Shown: positions 41,689 to 50,878, counted from the first letter of the stretch. The stretch: 60,292 nt of DNA from Bradyrhizobium sp. AUGA SZCCT0158 (GCF_018130065.1 NZ_JAFCME010000033.1:1-60292), one strand, 5' to 3'. Program-made: numbers and translations. Notes: generated from the letters alone by a model not told the origin.

Positions 41689-42690
41689 ATGGAAACCGCT
41701 GACACCATGCCGAACGCCGCCCGCGCCTTGGCGGCGATCTCGCCGGCCCTCGATCCTGCTTCGATCGGGATCGTCGTCTGCATTCCCTGCTTTCGCCGGC
41801 CGCAGCATCTGCGGCAGACCCTGGAATCGCTCGCCGGCCAGCGTACTGGTCACCGCTTTGCGGTTGTCATGGTCGAGAACGATGCGCTGCGGAGCGAGAG
41901 CGTTCCGGTTGCGACCGAGTTCCTGGCATCGAACAAGTTCCCCGGTCTCTGCGTGGTCGAACCACGGCAGGGCAATTGCCATGCGATCAACGCGGCGTTC
42001 GAGACGGCGCTGGCAACCTTCCCGGCAGCGTCAAGTTTCCTGATGATCGACGATGACGAAATTGCCTCGCCGGACTGGCTGGAGCGCATGATATTGACGG
42101 CCGCAGCCACCGGGGCTGACATCGTCGGCGGGCCGGTCATGCCTGACTTCGATGACGCGCGAAAGCGCGGGCTGCGTCGTCATCCGGCCTTCGCCCCGGC
42201 CTACGACACGTCCGGACCGGTTCCGGTGATCTATGGCTGCGGCAATTGCCTGATCAGGCGCTCGGTGTTCGAGCGCGTCGACGCCCCGGCGTTCGATCTG
42301 CGTTTCAATTTCCTCGGCGGCGGCGATACCGATTTCTTCTACCGCTGCCTGCGTCTGGGCATGCGGTTTCACTGGGTGGCGGAGGCCACGATCAGCGAGA
42401 CGGTGCCACCGAGCCGAACCAGGCTCAGCTGGCTGATCAGCCGCGGCTTGCGGATCGGCGCGATCAATTATCACGTCCAGCGCAAGGCGACACCGACACT
42501 CTGGCTGCGCGCCAGGCTGACGCTGAAATTGCTGGCGGCGTTTCCGCTGTCGTTTCTCCAGGCCGCGCGGGCGGCCCTGACGGAGCGCGACCGCATCATA
42601 GCGATGCATCCGATGACGGTGGCAATCGGGAGCGTGCTGGCCGCAATCGGCATCGAACCTCAACCCTACAAGGCCTCGAAGATCACGTGA
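41689..42690 (+). CDS. Family 2 glycosyltransferase
   Basis: The 333-residue GT-A enzyme opens with IGIVVCIPCFRRPQHLRQTL and has a DDD metal site in FLMIDDDEIASPDW, then the acceptor-side GGGDTDFFYR. A hydrophobic stretch near 285-300 suggests membrane association. It probably adds one sugar to the lipid-linked repeat. Its TGA overlaps the GTG start of the polymerase gene (GTGA), so the two are coupled. Confidence 0.92.
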   Translation: METADTMPNAARALAAISPALDPASIGIVVCIPCFRRPQHLRQTLESLAGQRTGHRFAVVMVENDALRSESVPVATEFLASNKFPGLCVVEPRQGNCHAINAAFETALATFPAASSFLMIDDDEIASPDWLERMILTAAATGADIVGGPVMPDFDDARKRGLRRHPAFAPAYDTSGPVPVIYGCGNCLIRRSVFERVDAPAFDLRFNFLGGGDTDFFYRCLRLGMRFHWVAEATISETVPPSRTRLSWLISRGLRIGAINYHVQRKATPTLWLRARLTLKLLAAFPLSFLQAARAALTERDRIIAMHPMTVAIGSVLAAIGIEPQPYKASKIT

Positions 42691-44000
42691 GCCAACTCGC
42701 CATCACGTCTCAGCTTCGTATCGTCGCAGGAGGGGTTTGGCGGCAGCAAGTGCTGGATGTCGTTCGCTGCGCCGCGTTCGTCGGAGCGTTGGTGCTGGCA
42801 TGGATTTCATTGCGGCCGTTCGCCGATCTCGGCGACATACAAATCGGCGAAGTCAGTACCGGCAATGAGGCGCCGACCTATCTGGTGTTCGGCGCCCTCG
42901 CGGTGCTGATGATTGCGCTCGCGGCGCGCAACAACATGCGCGGGCTGGCGACTTTGCTGACGCCATCGTTCTTGCTGTTTGCCGGATGGGTCTGTGTGAC
43001 GGTGGTTCTGTCGGTCGATCCCGCCACATCGATGCGGCGGTTTGTTTTGACGGCGTGTGTTATCGCCGTCACGTCGACCATGTTTTTGTTGCCGAAATCG
43101 CAAAGCGAACTGATGCGTTTGCTCAGCATCGCAGCGCTGATCCTGCTCGCGGTCTGTTACCTCGGAATCCTGCTGGCGCCGCAGTTTGCGATCCATCAGG
43201 CAACCGATCCGCAGGAGCCGCTTCTTGCCGGCGACTGGCGCGGCGCCTTCGGTCACAAGAACGTGGCAGCCGGCGTGATGGCGATGCTGCTGTTCCTGGG
43301 TATCTACATCGTGCGCTCCGGCGCACTTCTGTCCGGCGCGGTCATCATCGGCCTTAGTTCCTTGTTTCTGTTTCATGCCGCCGGCAAGAGTTCGCTGACG
43401 CTGTGCTTCGCCGTGCTGCTGCTGACCTCGCTTACCTCGGTGTTTCGCTCGTTCTGGGTGCGGGCGATCCTGCTCCTGACGCCGCTGCTATTGCTGAACA
43501 TGCTCAGCGTCGGCACCGTCATGAGCGAAGGTCTGGCTGCGGTCGCCAAGCTGCTGCCGCTGGATTCGACCTTCACCGGCCGTACCGACATCTGGAATTT
43601 TGCGCTGGACGCGCTGCGGCAGCGGCTGGCAACCGGCTACGGCTTCGTGGCGTTTTGGGGCAGCAAGGCGTTCGAGGAGTTGCCGGCGGGCAAGGAATGG
43701 GCCGCGTTCGCGGCGCACAGCCACAATGGTTATCTCGATACCGCGCTCGGCATGGGCCTGCCCGGACTGATCCTGCTCATCGTCGTGCTGGTGATCGTGC
43801 CGCTACGGAATTTCCAGCAAGCCGATCAGGGCGGCAACAATGGTCCGCTGGCGATGGCGCTGTTGCGCATCTGGCTGTTCGGACTCTATCTGTCGGCGAT
43901 GGAGAGCTTCTTCCTCGACCGCGCCGATCCCCTGTGGTTCACCTTCCTGGTGGCGGTGTTCGGCTTGCACTATCTGGCGCGATTTCGCGTCCGGGAGTGA
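42687..44000 (+). CDS. O-antigen ligase/Wzy-type polymerase
   Basis: This 437-residue membrane protein has about 11 hydrophobic segments and one large periplasmic loop. The Wzy_C/WaaL marks are GDWRGAFGHKN (near 185-195), DIWNFALDALRQR, and the conserved AHSHNGYLDTALGMGLPG. It polymerises repeat units or ligates them to a carrier; in this locus polymerase is the likelier role. It uses GTG 42687, overlapping the GT2 stop by 4 bp. It is convergent with the GT-B gene, with only 3 bp between stops. Confidence 0.9.
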   Translation: MSQLAITSQLRIVAGGVWRQQVLDVVRCAAFVGALVLAWISLRPFADLGDIQIGEVSTGNEAPTYLVFGALAVLMIALAARNNMRGLATLLTPSFLLFAGWVCVTVVLSVDPATSMRRFVLTACVIAVTSTMFLLPKSQSELMRLLSIAALILLAVCYLGILLAPQFAIHQATDPQEPLLAGDWRGAFGHKNVAAGVMAMLLFLGIYIVRSGALLSGAVIIGLSSLFLFHAAGKSSLTLCFAVLLLTSLTSVFRSFWVRAILLLTPLLLLNMLSVGTVMSEGLAAVAKLLPLDSTFTGRTDIWNFALDALRQRLATGYGFVAFWGSKAFEELPAGKEWAAFAAHSHNGYLDTALGMGLPGLILLIVVLVIVPLRNFQQADQGGNNGPLAMALLRIWLFGLYLSAMESFFLDRADPLWFTFLVAVFGLHYLARFRVRE

Positions 44001-44003
44001 GGC

Positions 44004-45095
44004 TTAGAGCTGGGCGCGAACCGCGTTCGCGACGTCCTGCCACCACCCATCGAAGTCGAACGCGGCCTGCACCGGGGGCCGTCTCAGCGCGGCAACGATG
44101 CCATCGGCGTAGGCGTCCGCGCTCGATCCGCGCGGCACGAGCACGATGGCGCCGCGATCGATCAATTCCTTGAAGCGCACATGATGGTCGAATTCGTCAG
44201 GCAGCGCAGGGCCGGTCACGATCAGCGGCCGGCCGGCCTGCACGCAGGCAAGAACGCTGGAGCGGCGCGCGGTGAGCCCTTCGTCGAGCGGATAACAAAA
44301 CCCGTCGACCGCGCCGAACAGCCCGAACACCTCGTGATCGGAGGCGACGAAGCCGGATACGATCACATCATCGGCGATCCCGAGCTCTGCGGCGCGGGCG
44401 TGGAATTCCTCCTCGACATTGTCGGTGCCGCGGATGAAGGAGCCGACATAGACGATCAGTGGCCGCAGCCCACGCTGCTTGAGGATCGCGCCGATCTCCA
44501 GCAGCGCATTGGGTTGCTTGGCCGGATAGATCGAGCCGAAATGACCGATCACCAGCCGGCCGTCTTGCCTTGCTGCAACGAGACGCCGGCGCAAGTCCGA
44601 AGCCGCCATCCCTGCAGGCGCCTCTATGTTCGGCGGCAGCGGGGCCAGCACGCATTTCTTCGCGGTCCAGCCCACCAGGGAATCCTCGGCGAGTTCCCGC
44701 CGCACCAGCGGCGAGAACATGACGATGGTGTTGGCGAGCAGGAGGGCCGGGATATAGGTGATCCGGCGCAGCCAATGCAGCCCGGCCCATTCGTGCTGAA
44801 TCAGGACAGTTTTGCGCCGCCGCAGCCGCGCCATGGCCATCGCCAGCAGCGGTGTGAACATCACGCGCTTCCAGGCCACGATCGGAAAGTTGCAGACCAC
44901 GCTCCGTGCGGAGCCGACGGCGCCCCAGATTTCGGTGAATGACCCTTCCGATCGCGTCAGGGTTAACGTCGTGCAACTGCCGGGTTCGGCCTTTTCGATC
45001 CACTCGCCCAGCAATCGCGTGAATTGCCCGACGCCGCACTGCATTTGCGGTCCCGCGCCGAGAAACAGCGCCCGATATTGCGGTTCTGAAGCCAT
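44004..45095 (-). CDS. GT-B-fold glycosyltransferase
   Basis: The 363-residue protein has a GT4-like two-domain layout. The N-terminal part (GAGPQMQCGVGQFTRLL, then TVLIQHEWAGLHWLRR) is followed by a C-terminal Rossmann half with IGHFGSIYPAKQPNALLEIG and VSGFVASDHEVFGLFGAVDGF. The EX7E-type region is less typical (FCYPLDEGLTARRSSVLACV), so the assignment to GT4 is by overall pattern. It transfers a sugar during repeat-unit assembly. It forms its own minus-strand unit. Confidence 0.82.
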   Translation of the reverse strand: MASEPQYRALFLGAGPQMQCGVGQFTRLLGEWIEKAEPGSCTTLTLTRSEGSFTEIWGAVGSARSVVCNFPIVAWKRVMFTPLLAMAMARLRRRKTVLIQHEWAGLHWLRRITYIPALLLANTIVMFSPLVRRELAEDSLVGWTAKKCVLAPLPPNIEAPAGMAASDLRRRLVAARQDGRLVIGHFGSIYPAKQPNALLEIGAILKQRGLRPLIVYVGSFIRGTDNVEEEFHARAAELGIADDVIVSGFVASDHEVFGLFGAVDGFCYPLDEGLTARRSSVLACVQAGRPLIVTGPALPDEFDHHVRFKELIDRGAIVLVPRGSSADAYADGIVAALRRPPVQAAFDFDGWWQDVANAVRAQL

Positions 45096-45351
45096 CGTGG
45101 GGTCGCCGGCGCTCTCTCGGTTATGCCAGCGTTAGCCATACATCCCAGACCTTATCGTCCGGTAAGTGGGTGCGACACCCCTGCGGCATCCTTCTTGCCA
45201 GTTAGAGCGTGAAGGTGATTCGGCCGTCTCATAACGGGACATCGGATGACCGACGGCGTGGCAGCCATCTGAGATTTCGGGACAGCGTGCAGGACGCAGC
45301 CGAAATCGGTCGTCATCCGGGCGAAAAAAATTGGTCAAAAGGAGCTGGACG

Positions 45352-46302
45352 ATGGCGGCAGATCGCATTTTCAGTAATTGGGACGACACCCATTCGGTGC
45401 TGTGGGGACACCAACCAATCCGGCTTGCGCACAACATGCACAAGTCGCCGTTGTTCTCGATGGATCAGCTTGCCGCATTGATTGAGAATTATCCGCGCGA
45501 GCATTACAGCCTGATGCAGACCGGCGTGAAGGGCGACAAGCGTATCTGGCGGCACGGCGATATCGGCAATTTCAGCGGCCATCAGGTCATCGACGCGATT
45601 TCCAGGGGCGACCTATGGCTCAACCTGCGCATGGTTTCGGATATCGACTCCCGCTACAGCGACCTGCTGGCTCAGATGTTCGCCGAAATCGGCGAGAAGG
45701 TCCCGCACTTCGCGCTGCCGCACCAGTACAACGCCGGCATTCTGCTCTCGGCGCCGAAGGCGCAGGTTCACTACCACGCCGATCTTCCCGGCCAGAGCCT
45801 GATTCAAATCGCCGGCCGCAAGCGCGTCCATATCTATCCGTCGAACCCTCCCTTCGTGACTCCGAAGAACCTCGAGGACATCCAGCTGTTCGAGCTCGAA
45901 CTCGATATGCCCTATCACGAATGGTACGATCGCTATGCGACCGTGCTCGATCTCGAGCCTGGGCAAATGCTGAACTGGCCGCTGAACGCGCCGCATCGCG
46001 TCGACAATCTCGGCACCGTCAACATCTCCATGACGGTGGGTTACGAGAATGAAGAGATCAGGCGGACCCGGATCGTCAATCTGGCCAACGGTCTGTTGCG
46101 CAATCGCTTCGGATATACGCCCAAGAGCCGTTCGCTCAAGGGGCCGGCGTTCTGGGGCAAGGCGGTGATGCAGAAGGCGCTGCGCAACACGTCCTGGATC
46201 AAGCGCGAGCGCAAGGCGCGGAACGAGATCGAATTCCGGCTCGACCACGACCATCCGGAGCAGGTGGTCGATCTTTCCAACAATCTTTCCAGGGCGGCAT
46301 GA
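45352..46302 (+). CDS. JmjC/cupin-fold Fe(II)/2-oxoglutarate oxygenase-like protein
   Basis: The 316-residue soluble protein is of the cupin_8/JmjC type. The iron triad is visible: H142 and D144 in HYHADLPGQ, and H215 in NAPHRVDN. The core strands IQIAGRKRVHIYPS and EPGQMLNWP surround it. Such enzymes hydroxylate proteins or small molecules. Start 45352 has AAAGGAG 8 nt upstream. It precedes the CelD-like acetyltransferase by 13 bp, so it may hydroxylate part of the polymer, its lipid carrier or a protein of the locus; that is inference. Confidence 0.8.
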   Translation: MAADRIFSNWDDTHSVLWGHQPIRLAHNMHKSPLFSMDQLAALIENYPREHYSLMQTGVKGDKRIWRHGDIGNFSGHQVIDAISRGDLWLNLRMVSDIDSRYSDLLAQMFAEIGEKVPHFALPHQYNAGILLSAPKAQVHYHADLPGQSLIQIAGRKRVHIYPSNPPFVTPKNLEDIQLFELELDMPYHEWYDRYATVLDLEPGQMLNWPLNAPHRVDNLGTVNISMTVGYENEEIRRTRIVNLANGLLRNRFGYTPKSRSLKGPAFWGKAVMQKALRNTSWIKRERKARNEIEFRLDHDHPEQVVDLSNNLSRAA

Positions 46303-46315
46303 AGGCGGCTTGATT

Positions 46316-47512
46316 GTGACAACACTGACAAACGACGCAGCACGGCACGTGGGGCGGAACCGCACGTCGCAGGTTGCGGCGTTCTCCGTGGAGTTCGACA
46401 ATTGGGATACCGTCGCAGGCAATTGGGACGGTACGTATCGTCGTGGACAGGCGACCATCTTCCAGCACGAGAAGTGGCTCGCGGCATGGTATGGCGCGTT
46501 CGCCGGACAGCCGGATATCGAGCCACTCGTTGCAACCGTCAGGGATCGTGCGACAGGCGAAGTCGCACTGCTTCTGCCGCTGATCAGGCGCAAGCTGAAG
46601 CGCGTCTGCGTCGTGGAGTTCGCCGACCTCGAACTCACCGATTACAATGCGCCGCTGCTCGGTCCGGCCGCGCCGCGCGAACCTAAGGCGGCAGCCATCC
46701 TGTGGCGCGAGCTGCGGCTGGCGCTGCGCCAGCTGCCTGGCGGCGCTGATCTCATTCGCTTCAAGAAAATGCCGCTCGATCTGCAGGGTCGGTCCAATCC
46801 GCTGGCGATGCTGGATGGAGCCGGGCCGTGCTCGCTGAACGGTAATCTCGTCACCACAGGCGAGGATTTCGAGAAGTACAAGCGTTCGCTGAAGCGCGAC
46901 GTGCGCAAGGTTCTCGAACGGTGCTGGCGCGCGTTTACGGCGTATCCCGGCGCTGCATTCAAGATCGCAGGAGAGAACGACGAAGCCTTGCACGTTCTTG
47001 CCGCCCTGGATGCGCAACAGAGCGCCCGGATGCAGCATCTCGGGGTGAACTTCATCCTCGGCGACGGGGCCTGTGCCGATTTCTATCGAAACCTCGTGCG
47101 TGAGGGCGTCGGCGAGGGCTATGCCGTGTTGTCGGCGCTGACGGTCGGCGAGGAAGTCGTCGCGACCTTGCTCGGCGTTCGCTGTGGGCCCCGCTACGTC
47201 ATGCTGCGGGTTAGCAATGCCGGCGACAAATGGTCGAGTTGTTCGCCGGGCCGGCTGGTCATCGAACGCACCATGGCCGCCTTGCACAGCGACGGCGTGC
47301 GCGAGTTCGACTTCAGCGTGGGCGATTATGACTATAAGCGGCGTTTTGGCGTGACACCGCTGCCGCTGGTCGACATCAGCGCCGCCTTGAGCCTGCGCGG
47401 GTTGCCCTACGCATTGCGCGACCGCGCCGCGCGCGAGCTGCGCAACTATCCGAAGCTCAGCGCCTATTTGAAGCGGGCGCCCGGTAAACCCTTGCCGCGC
47501 GAAGAGAACTGA
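46316..47512 (+). CDS. CelD/BcsL-type GNAT acetyltransferase
   Basis: The 398-residue protein matches the GNAT-fold acyltransferases found in polysaccharide and cellulose loci (CelD/FemAB-like). The first half includes FQHEKWLAAWYGAFAG and DLELTDYNAPLL. The GNAT C-terminal half has SPGRLVIERTMAALHSDGV and the diagnostic EFDFSVGDYDYKRRFG. It probably acylates an amino sugar. The GTG at 46316 is preferred: GAAGGCGG lies 7 nt upstream, while a TTG at 46310 is too close. It is second in an operon with the JmjC-like gene. Confidence 0.85.
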   Translation: MTTLTNDAARHVGRNRTSQVAAFSVEFDNWDTVAGNWDGTYRRGQATIFQHEKWLAAWYGAFAGQPDIEPLVATVRDRATGEVALLLPLIRRKLKRVCVVEFADLELTDYNAPLLGPAAPREPKAAAILWRELRLALRQLPGGADLIRFKKMPLDLQGRSNPLAMLDGAGPCSLNGNLVTTGEDFEKYKRSLKRDVRKVLERCWRAFTAYPGAAFKIAGENDEALHVLAALDAQQSARMQHLGVNFILGDGACADFYRNLVREGVGEGYAVLSALTVGEEVVATLLGVRCGPRYVMLRVSNAGDKWSSCSPGRLVIERTMAALHSDGVREFDFSVGDYDYKRRFGVTPLPLVDISAALSLRGLPYALRDRAARELRNYPKLSAYLKRAPGKPLPREEN

Positions 47513-47679
47513 CGCGCTGTGGCAGAGACGACACGGTTGTGCAAATCTGTCACACTGGGCAGGATTGTGCGGCTGTTCTACCTGTGTTCGCAAGAGTTCA
47601 TGATCGCCTTTAGGGCAGCGGCGTATGCTGATGGTCGGGTCAAGGGCTACAGCTGAATGCTTCCGTGGGGAGTGCCGAC

Positions 47680-47874
47680 ATGCCAGCCTATATCCACCAT
47701 CACGACGACATCGAGCCGGCTTTCGTCATTTGTCCGAGCTGCATCGGGATTCCGATGTTTGTAAGGGACGTCGAGCCGCATTGGAGCATGGCGAAGATCG
47801 ACTTCACCTTTGAATGCGCCGACTGCGGTGCCGAAGTTCGGCAGACGGTCGTGAAGCCGCAATTGCAGCATTAG
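47680..47874 (+). CDS. Small zinc-ribbon protein
   Basis: The 64-residue protein has C18-xx-C21 (ICPSCIG) and C46-xx-C49 (FECADCGAEV), a classical four-cysteine zinc ribbon, with a histidine-rich start (IHHHDD). The ATG at 47680 has GGGGAG at correct spacing. The function is unknown; such proteins often bind nucleic acid or a partner protein. It is flanked by gaps of 167 and 150 bp with nothing recognised. Confidence 0.75.
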   Translation: MPAYIHHHDDIEPAFVICPSCIGIPMFVRDVEPHWSMAKIDFTFECADCGAEVRQTVVKPQLQH

Positions 47875-48024
47875 CGCCGCATCATTTCCGATTGGACTTG
47901 GAACGCATATCGCGATCCCGTTTCGCCGTGATGGCGGCGCTTCCCGGTTTTTGCCCATCGTGCGAAGCTTCCTGCAGGCGACAGCCTCGAATAGGATCGA
48001 GCATCGCAATGCGGGAAGTTGATC

Positions 48025-48879
48025 ATGCAAGAGCGGTCGAAAAATCTGCATTCATTCTATGCCAGCCTTGTCTGCGCCGCCGCCAAGGTCCGCGATTCCC
48101 GGATTGAACAGGCCTTTCGTGTAGTCAAGCGCGAACCGTTTGTGGGCCCGGGGCCCTGGCTGATTGCGCTCGGCGCGCATGATTACGTAACGACCCCGAA
48201 CGATGATCCGGCGTTTATCTATCAAAATACGCTGGTCGCGCTGGATAGCGCGCAACATCTCAATATCGGAATGCCCAGCGCGCATGCTTATTGGCTCGAT
48301 GGCTGCGAATTGAAGGAAGGTGAGACGGTTCTACAAGTTGGCGTGGGCACGGGATATTACACCGCGATCCTCGCACAACTCGTCGGGCCGCGCGGGCAGG
48401 TGCACGCCTATGAGATTGACGGAGGCCTGGCGGATCGCGCGCGCGACAACCTGAAAGACCTGCCACAGGTGAATGTTCAGTCAAAATCGGGCATTGCGGC
48501 GGATCTGCCGAAAGCGGATTTGATCTACGTGTGTGCCGGTGCGGCCCAGCCAGCCCAACAGTGGCTCGATGCGTTGCGTCGCGGTGGCCGGCTGTTGTTT
48601 CCGCTTGCGCCCGCGGGTGTGCATGGCGGGATGCTGCTGGTCACACGTCCCGATCAGGGTGCGGTTTGGCCGGCAAGGTTCCGTGGCCGGGCACAGTTTA
48701 TTGGCTGCATCGGTCTTCAGGACGAGGATGCCGGCCGCCGCCTGACGGAGGCGTTTCTGCGGGGGTGGGAAGACGTGCGGTCGCTCCGGCTCGATGGCGC
48801 CGTCGACGACACCTGCTGGTTTGCCGGCGATGGCTGGTGGCTTTCAACGGCAGAAGCCGACGCTGTCCACGAGAATTGA
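48025..48879 (+). CDS. PCMT-like SAM-dependent methyltransferase
   Basis: The 284-residue protein matches the protein-L-isoaspartate methyltransferase family in its N-terminal and SAM domains: IGMPSAHAYWLD (81-92) in the place of the substrate loop, motif I VLQVGVGTGYYTAILAQ (103-119), and ADLIYVCAGAAQP. The C-terminal 70 residues (FIGCIGLQDEDAGRRLTEAF) extend beyond typical Pcm (about 210 residues), so the substrate may differ from isoaspartyl protein. ATG 48025 has GGGAAG 6 nt upstream. It is convergent with the DUF5996 gene. Confidence 0.82.
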   Translation: MQERSKNLHSFYASLVCAAAKVRDSRIEQAFRVVKREPFVGPGPWLIALGAHDYVTTPNDDPAFIYQNTLVALDSAQHLNIGMPSAHAYWLDGCELKEGETVLQVGVGTGYYTAILAQLVGPRGQVHAYEIDGGLADRARDNLKDLPQVNVQSKSGIAADLPKADLIYVCAGAAQPAQQWLDALRRGGRLLFPLAPAGVHGGMLLVTRPDQGAVWPARFRGRAQFIGCIGLQDEDAGRRLTEAFLRGWEDVRSLRLDGAVDDTCWFAGDGWWLSTAEADAVHEN

Positions 48880-48886
48880 TCCGCGC

Positions 48887-49834
48887 CTAGACCTGCCGCA
48901 CCACGCCGGGTTGGCCCAAGTCGCATTCCAGCGCGTCGCGATCCCATTTCGCTGAAATCGCCGCGGCTTCATAGGTGCTTTGCAGGAAATCCAGCAACGC
49001 CTGGTCGGGATCATCAGCCGTGCGCACGGCATCATAAGACAGGATGAATTCGCCGAGCGCTTCGCTGAAGAACGCCGCGTCGGGCCGCACCTTCGTCGCG
49101 CGAAAGCCCGCAGGCTCCGGATAGGCATAGCAGTAGAACGCGGGATAATCGATCGCGCCGCTTCCCGGCCAGAAGCCGGCGCTGCTGACTTCGTGCGAAT
49201 AGGCCTCGCAGGCGACGTCGTCGGACAGATACGGTACGCCACCGGGATGACGTGGCGCGCGACGGCCGGAGAAGCGGGTCACCGCCAGATCAAAGCTGCC
49301 CCAGAAGAAATGCACCGGGCTGGCCTTGCCGAGGAAGCCGGTGCGGAATTGTTTGAAGACGCGATCGCAGTTTACGAGAATCTGCAGAAACCTCTTGATC
49401 GCTTCGGGATCGTAGGAAGCGTGGACGTTATCTTCCGAAAACCGGACCGGGTCCGGTAGTTCGTTCGGCATTTCGTCGATGGTGACGGAAATGTCCAGCT
49501 CGGTCAGCGTCATCATGGTGGCGGCGTAGAAGCTGGCAACCGATTTTCCCGGAAGCGCAAACTGCCGCTTCGCGCCATCGCTGGTCGAGATGCGCAGGAC
49601 GTGATCGATGAAATCAAGATCGATCTGGAACGTTCGCGTGCCGTCCGGGACTGGCGACGTCGTCAGCCCGCGCGGAGTAACATAGAGCGCCACATGCCAG
49701 GAATGGTTCAGCCAGGGGGTCTTGCTCAACCTGATCTTGCCGACGATCTGGGTCCAGAGATGCAGCGTCGCATAGGTGTCACGCCACGCCGCGGTCGGCA
49801 ATTCCGGCCACGGGGGTTGCGAAAAATTGCTCAT
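48887..49834 (-). CDS. DUF5996-family protein
   Basis: The 315-residue soluble protein starts with the family-typical PWPELPTAAWRDTYATLHLW, then TQIVGKIRLSKTPWLNHSWH and YVTPRGLTTSPVP. The central part HFFWGSFDLAVTRFSGRRAP and YSHEVSSAGFWPGSG is also conserved in this family. No catalytic residues are known; the two histidine/tryptophan-rich patches may form a pocket. It is a single gene, 7 bp from the convergent methyltransferase. Confidence 0.85.
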   Translation of the reverse strand: MSNFSQPPWPELPTAAWRDTYATLHLWTQIVGKIRLSKTPWLNHSWHVALYVTPRGLTTSPVPDGTRTFQIDLDFIDHVLRISTSDGAKRQFALPGKSVASFYAATMMTLTELDISVTIDEMPNELPDPVRFSEDNVHASYDPEAIKRFLQILVNCDRVFKQFRTGFLGKASPVHFFWGSFDLAVTRFSGRRAPRHPGGVPYLSDDVACEAYSHEVSSAGFWPGSGAIDYPAFYCYAYPEPAGFRATKVRPDAAFFSEALGEFILSYDAVRTADDPDQALLDFLQSTYEAAAISAKWDRDALECDLGQPGVVRQV

Positions 49835-50079
49835 GCCTAAACCCCGTATCGGTGAAAAGCGAGTGGTGGATTCCGTATCACGAATCCGTTTCGTACCACG
49901 AAACCGTCAGACCGATTTCACAATCTGGTGCATTCCGGGCATCGCCGCTGGCCGCGCGAGGCGCGGTAGAGACTGCGGCACCACCACCGCCGTGCAATCG
50001 CCTGCAGCGGACGGCGCACCAGTTGAGCCATAAAGAGAAGTTCGACCATGCTGAATCCATCGTCCCCAATGGATAAATG

Positions 50080-50109
50080 GGGCGGCAATCTCAAATGAGA
50101 ATGCCGCCC
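50080..50109 (-). terminator. Hairpin downstream of wrbA
   Basis: GGGCGGCA (50080-50087) pairs with TGCCGCCC (50102-50109), and an inner CTCA/TGAG pair extends the stem. It lies 21 bp after the wrbA stop, with only weak U-richness beyond. The remaining gap from 49835 to 50079 shows no gene. Confidence 0.6.
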
Positions 50110-50129
50110 GTCTCGCATCAGCCATGCAG

Positions 50130-50729
50130 TTAGCTATGGAGTTTCCTGGCGGTCTCCGCGATCACGCGTCCTTGATAGCGCGCGCCGGCGAGCTCGTTGT
50201 CGCTCAGCTGGCGGCTGCCGTCGCCGCCGGTGATCGTGGTCGCCCCATAGGGTGCGCCGCCGGTGACTTCATCGAGCTTCATCTGACCGGCAAAGCCGTA
50301 GTTGAGGCCGACGATGGTCATGCCGAAGTGCAGCAGGTTGGTGATGATCGAGAACAGCGTGGTCTCCTGGCCGCCATGTTGGGTCGCAGTCGCGGTGAAA
50401 GCGCCGCCGACCTTGCCGTGCAACGCGCCCTTGGCCCAGAGGCCGCCGGCCTGATCGAGGAAGTTCGCCATCTGCGACGCCATCCGCCCGAAGCGGGTGC
50501 CGGTGCCGACGATGATGGCGTCGTAATTGGCAAGCTCTTCGACCTTGGCGACGGGGGCCGCCTGATCGACCTTGTAATACGAAGCCTTGGCGACCTCGGC
50601 GGGCACCAGTTCGGGCACGCGCTTGATGTCGACGGTAGCGCCGGCTTCGCGCGCGCCCTCGGCGATGGCGTTCGCCATCGCCTCGATGTGACCGTAAGCG
50701 GAATAATAGAGCACGAGTACTTTGGGCAT
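50130..50729 (-). CDS. wrbA: NAD(P)H:quinone oxidoreductase WrbA (flavodoxin-like)
   Basis: The 199-residue protein reduces quinones by two electrons to avoid semiquinone stress. FMN-binding VLVLYYSAYGHIEAMA (4-19) and the WrbA-specific GTGTRFGRMASQMANFLDQ and FTATATQHGGQETTL are intact, as is GGAPYGATTITGGDGSR. The length matches E. coli WrbA. It follows the pirin gene in the same direction, separated by two hairpins. Confidence 0.96.
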   Translation of the reverse strand: MPKVLVLYYSAYGHIEAMANAIAEGAREAGATVDIKRVPELVPAEVAKASYYKVDQAAPVAKVEELANYDAIIVGTGTRFGRMASQMANFLDQAGGLWAKGALHGKVGGAFTATATQHGGQETTLFSIITNLLHFGMTIVGLNYGFAGQMKLDEVTGGAPYGATTITGGDGSRQLSDNELAGARYQGRVIAETARKLHS

Positions 50730-50777
50730 GATGGCTTTCCTTTGAGGTTGTAGGTGGTTGTTAATTGGGAGCTGTCA

Positions 50778-50857
50778 TTGCCGGGCTTAACCCGGCAATC
50801 CATCGGCTTCGAAGATTCTCGCGGAGCGGGATGGATGCCCGGGTCAAGCCCGGGCAT
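50778..50857. repeat. Two adjacent GC-rich hairpins
   Basis: TTGCCGGG-N5-CCCGGCAA (50778-50798) and ATGCCCGGG-N5-CCCGGGCAT (50835-50857) are perfect palindromes between pirin and wrbA. They belong to the palindromic repeat type seen elsewhere in the window and may uncouple the two genes. Confidence 0.7.
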
Positions 50858-50878
50858 GACGAGGAGTGAGTGTGGGGG

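Noticed and set aside
49852..50125. Several short frames between the DUF5996 and wrbA genes
   Set aside because: Three overlapping frames on both strands have equal weakness; none has a good start site or recognisable sequence.
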